A DNA stretch of 5,852 nucleotides from NCBI GenBank assembly GCA_002279765.1, contig NCCR01000336.1, forward strand, positions 1-5,852, in the 5' to 3' direction. This document shows positions 4,386 through 5,852 of the stretch, one piece after another. The stretch comes from Verrucomicrobia bacterium 12-59-8 (GTDB lineage: Bacteria > Verrucomicrobiota > Verrucomicrobiae > Verrucomicrobiales > Verrucomicrobiaceae). The position numbers were made by a program, and so were the translations under genes. Under the pieces are notes generated by a model that was given only the letters and a program-made list of their open reading frames with translations, was not told the origin of the DNA and made no database searches. The number at the start of each line of letters is the position of its first letter. Positions within the stretch are counted from its first letter, which is position 1.

Positions 4386-5852
4386 TCAGTCCAGCGGAAT
4401 GGTGTGCTCTTCTCCTGGTGTCACTGAATGTTGCAGTTTGTTTTCACGATGCCTTACCTTGCCATCATAAGCGTCGATTTTGGGTCTGCGTTTACCATTG
4501 CTGTTCCGATACAGTTGGTACAAATACTCACGTCCATTGCCGTCCTTGTCATGTGTTGCAACGTTGCACCCGGTTAGCACAATGTGTCCCCCGGTTCTGA
4601 TGCATGAGGTGATGGTCTGCCACTCCGTTGAATAAGGGTCCAGTCTTGTCGAGCCAAATTCCTGGCCCGATGAATCACCGTGGTCGAAAATCATGATTCG
4701 ATCAATTCCGCCGCCATTGCGTTCTTCTGCATCCCGGATTTGTTCCAACTGATGCTGCCAGTTAGGATTGGAAATGTCGATCATCCAGCTTCCATTGCTG
4801 GCATAGGTAGCGGCCGCTTGACGCAGGGCTGCGGCGTCTGCCTCATAGTCGCCGTCACCTTTTGTCCGTATCTCCTGGCCGTCATACAGGCAGACAGTTT
4901 TTGGCTTTTTGCCAGATACAGTCTTGTTCGGGTCGCCAATCGTATTGAGCGCGGTGATGCCCAATTGACCGACGGGATGCATGGGCTTTCCATCTGGGGA
5001 TATGAGTTCCTGTTCGGCCCGAGTGAGCTGCCGCTTGGGCGTCTGGCCATTGGCTGCGGAGTTCTGCGGGGCAGCGCTTTGCGCGGGTGGTGCAGGTGCA
5101 GGTGCAGGTGCAGGTGCAGGTGCAGGTGCGGGTGCGGGTGCGGGTGCGGGTGCCTGCGCTAGGGGAGTGCTGCTTTGCGCGAATGTTTGGGGTGCCTGGG
5201 GCGTGGCGTTGGAAGGGCGTGCTTGGGGGGCTGATTGCGTCTGCCGTGCAGGCCGGGTGTCGGCCACTTTCTGGAAGAAGCCTTTGCGCTGATCTTGCTC
5301 ATCCTCCGGGTTGGAATTGGGGCGATAGACAAGGTCGTGCGACTCAGACTTGTCGGCGAGGCTTTGGAACTGGCCTGCGCTCTGATCTCGAAGGCCGGGA
5401 GGCAGGCGTCTTTCAAAGAGTCGGCCATAGGGCAGGGCGGCACGGCCTTGAGACAGAGCTTCCTCGGTGGTGGTGTCTGGGACGAGGTTGGATGAGGAGT
5501 TGCGGAGGTCTTGTGGAGAAGGGATGAAGCCGGAGCTGCGCGCGGAGTTTTCCCAGGGGGTAGGGGCGGGGACGTGTGCGTCCTCAGGGCGATCCTGCGG
5601 GGGCAGGTCTTGGGCGGTGATGCGGGGTCTGTGCCAGGGGCTATCGTCAGCGTGGTCTTGCGGGGCGGTGTCGTCCTCGGGGTCAGAGTCTGCCTCTGGC
5701 GGAGGGGCAGCATCCTGCGCCTCTGACATGGGCGATCCGGAGGTGGAGGGTGTGGCGGAGCGTGGAGGGATCGGGGCGATCTCTCCACGTGGGCTGTCTT
5801 CCCGGAGCGGGGCGGTGGAAGCCGCAGGATTGTCACGCACCGGCAGGTGGCT
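4386..5852 (-). CDS. Modular effector: proline-rich module plus DUF4347/clan CD-like peptidase domain (5' end outside window)
   Basis: The frame is open from the right edge (SHLPVRDNP) to TGA 4388-4386, 488 codons visible; the true start lies beyond 5852. The N-terminal 200 or so residues match the left-hand module (RGEIAPIPPRSA, RITAQDLPPQD, PWENSARSSGF, SPQDLR, GRLFERR). A linker follows with eleven Ala-Pro dipeptides. The C-terminal 210 residues are a compact domain: RIMIFDHGDSSG, then HIVLTGCNVA 38 residues later, then a Gly-rich stretch and IDAYDGKV. A hydrophobic strand before His-Gly and another before Cys is the clan CD (caspase/gingipain/CPD) dyad pattern, and the GCNVA motif is close to DUF4347. 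His is coded at 4682-4680 and Cys at 4568-4566. I infer a cysteine-peptidase-like effector tip, either toxic or self-processing. No signal peptide can be judged. The region 4400-5000 is less GC-rich than the module. Confidence 0.8.
   Translation of the reverse strand, partial: SHLPVRDNPAASTAPLREDSPRGEIAPIPPRSATPSTSGSPMSEAQDAAPPPEADSDPEDDTAPQDHADDSPWHRPRITAQDLPPQDRPEDAHVPAPTPWENSARSSGFIPSPQDLRNSSSNLVPDTTTEEALSQGRAALPYGRLFERRLPPGLRDQSAGQFQSLADKSESHDLVYRPNSNPEDEQDQRKGFFQKVADTRPARQTQSAPQARPSNATPQAPQTFAQSSTPLAQAPAPAPAPAPAPAPAPAPAPAPPAQSAAPQNSAANGQTPKRQLTRAEQELISPDGKPMHPVGQLGITALNTIGDPNKTVSGKKPKTVCLYDGQEIRTKGDGDYEADAAALRQAAATYASNGSWMIDISNPNWQHQLEQIRDAEERNGGGIDRIMIFDHGDSSGQEFGSTRLDPYSTEWQTITSCIRTGGHIVLTGCNVATHDKDGNGREYLYQLYRNSNGKRRPKIDAYDGKVRHRENKLQHSVTPGEEHTIPLD
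5089..5154 (-). repeat. Hexanucleotide array encoding (Ala-Pro)11
   Basis: On the plus strand there are six units of ggtgca, four of ggtgcg and one ggtgcc, 66 bp in all. On the coding strand they give eleven Ala-Pro dipeptides in the linker between module and peptidase-like domain. Gain or loss of six-base units keeps the frame, so the array can change linker length without breaking the gene. The block structure (gca units, then gcg units) suggests expansion from two founder units. Ala-Pro runs form stiff extended linkers. Confidence 0.95.
5754..5852 (-). repeat. Third copy of the module repeat, identical to 1476-1574, running to the window end
   Basis: All 99 bases from 5754 to the end match 1476-1574 (offset 4278) in the same orientation; the match ends on the left at 5753 (t) versus 1475 (a). 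It includes one 81-bp unit and the adjoining IPPRSA codons. It is a direct repeat flanking the HEAT gene and both module 3' parts. Flanking module sequence (for example 5588-5715 versus 1317-1439) is similar but diverged. Confidence 0.95.

Noticed and set aside
4378..4395. gctgg/ccagc hairpin near the convergent gene ends as a terminator
   Set aside because: The five-T run precedes the stem on the plus strand and is an A run on the minus strand, so it does not form an intrinsic terminator in either direction. The rest of 4316-4385 shows no better stem.
4981..5726. Plus-strand open frames opposite the right module, including Gly-Ala and Val-Gln runs
   Set aside because: They are the hexamer array and the module read antisense; the minus frame has the homology to the left locus and the recognisable C-terminal domain.
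5838..5840. GTG at 5840 as the start of the right-hand gene
   Set aside because: It is the Val codon inside the conserved repeat unit (SHLPVRDNP); the frame is still open at the window edge.

Overview
The window reads as part of a GC-rich bacterial chromosome. The exported HEAT-repeat protein and the long proline-rich, disordered ORFs recall Verrucomicrobiota or related PVC bacteria, but this is an impression from style. There is no rRNA or other taxonomic marker here. There are also no tRNA genes, transposase or CRISPR.

Layout. Minus strand, right to left: a gene entering from the right edge (4386 to beyond 5852), with a proline-rich disordered N-terminal module and a C-terminal domain resembling DUF4347/clan CD cysteine peptidases. 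Plus strand, centre (2033-4315): a predicted exported protein that is almost entirely HEAT-like repeats. Minus strand, left (1778 down to 78): a second gene with the same proline-rich module, followed by a zincin (HELGH) domain in a separate, one-base-overlapping ORF. At the left edge (48 down to 1) is the start of a further minus-strand gene whose first 16 residues look like a signal peptide.

The main interest is the pair of minus-strand loci. They share an N-terminal module that is identical in DNA over 99 bp and recognisably homologous further on, but end in unrelated, more AT-rich, probably enzymatic domains. This is the architecture of polymorphic effectors or toxins: a common delivery or sorting region with exchangeable tips. 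I do not recognise the module as a named family.

In the left locus the reading frame is broken twice. A C8 run (1194-1187, minus strand) puts the downstream half of the module out of frame, and the module ORF ends at TAG immediately after a T TTT TTA heptamer (668-662). These shifts are opposite in sign, so the N-terminal frame and the metallopeptidase frame are the same. With both corrected or bypassed, one 566-residue protein with the same layout as the right-hand gene would result. This could be programmed frameshifting, phase variation, pseudogene decay, or homopolymer errors in the assembly. The sequence alone cannot decide between them.

Intergenic space is small: 29 bp (49-77), 254 bp between divergent starts (1779-2032, with one weak promoter candidate), and 70 bp between convergent ends (4316-4385, no convincing terminator).
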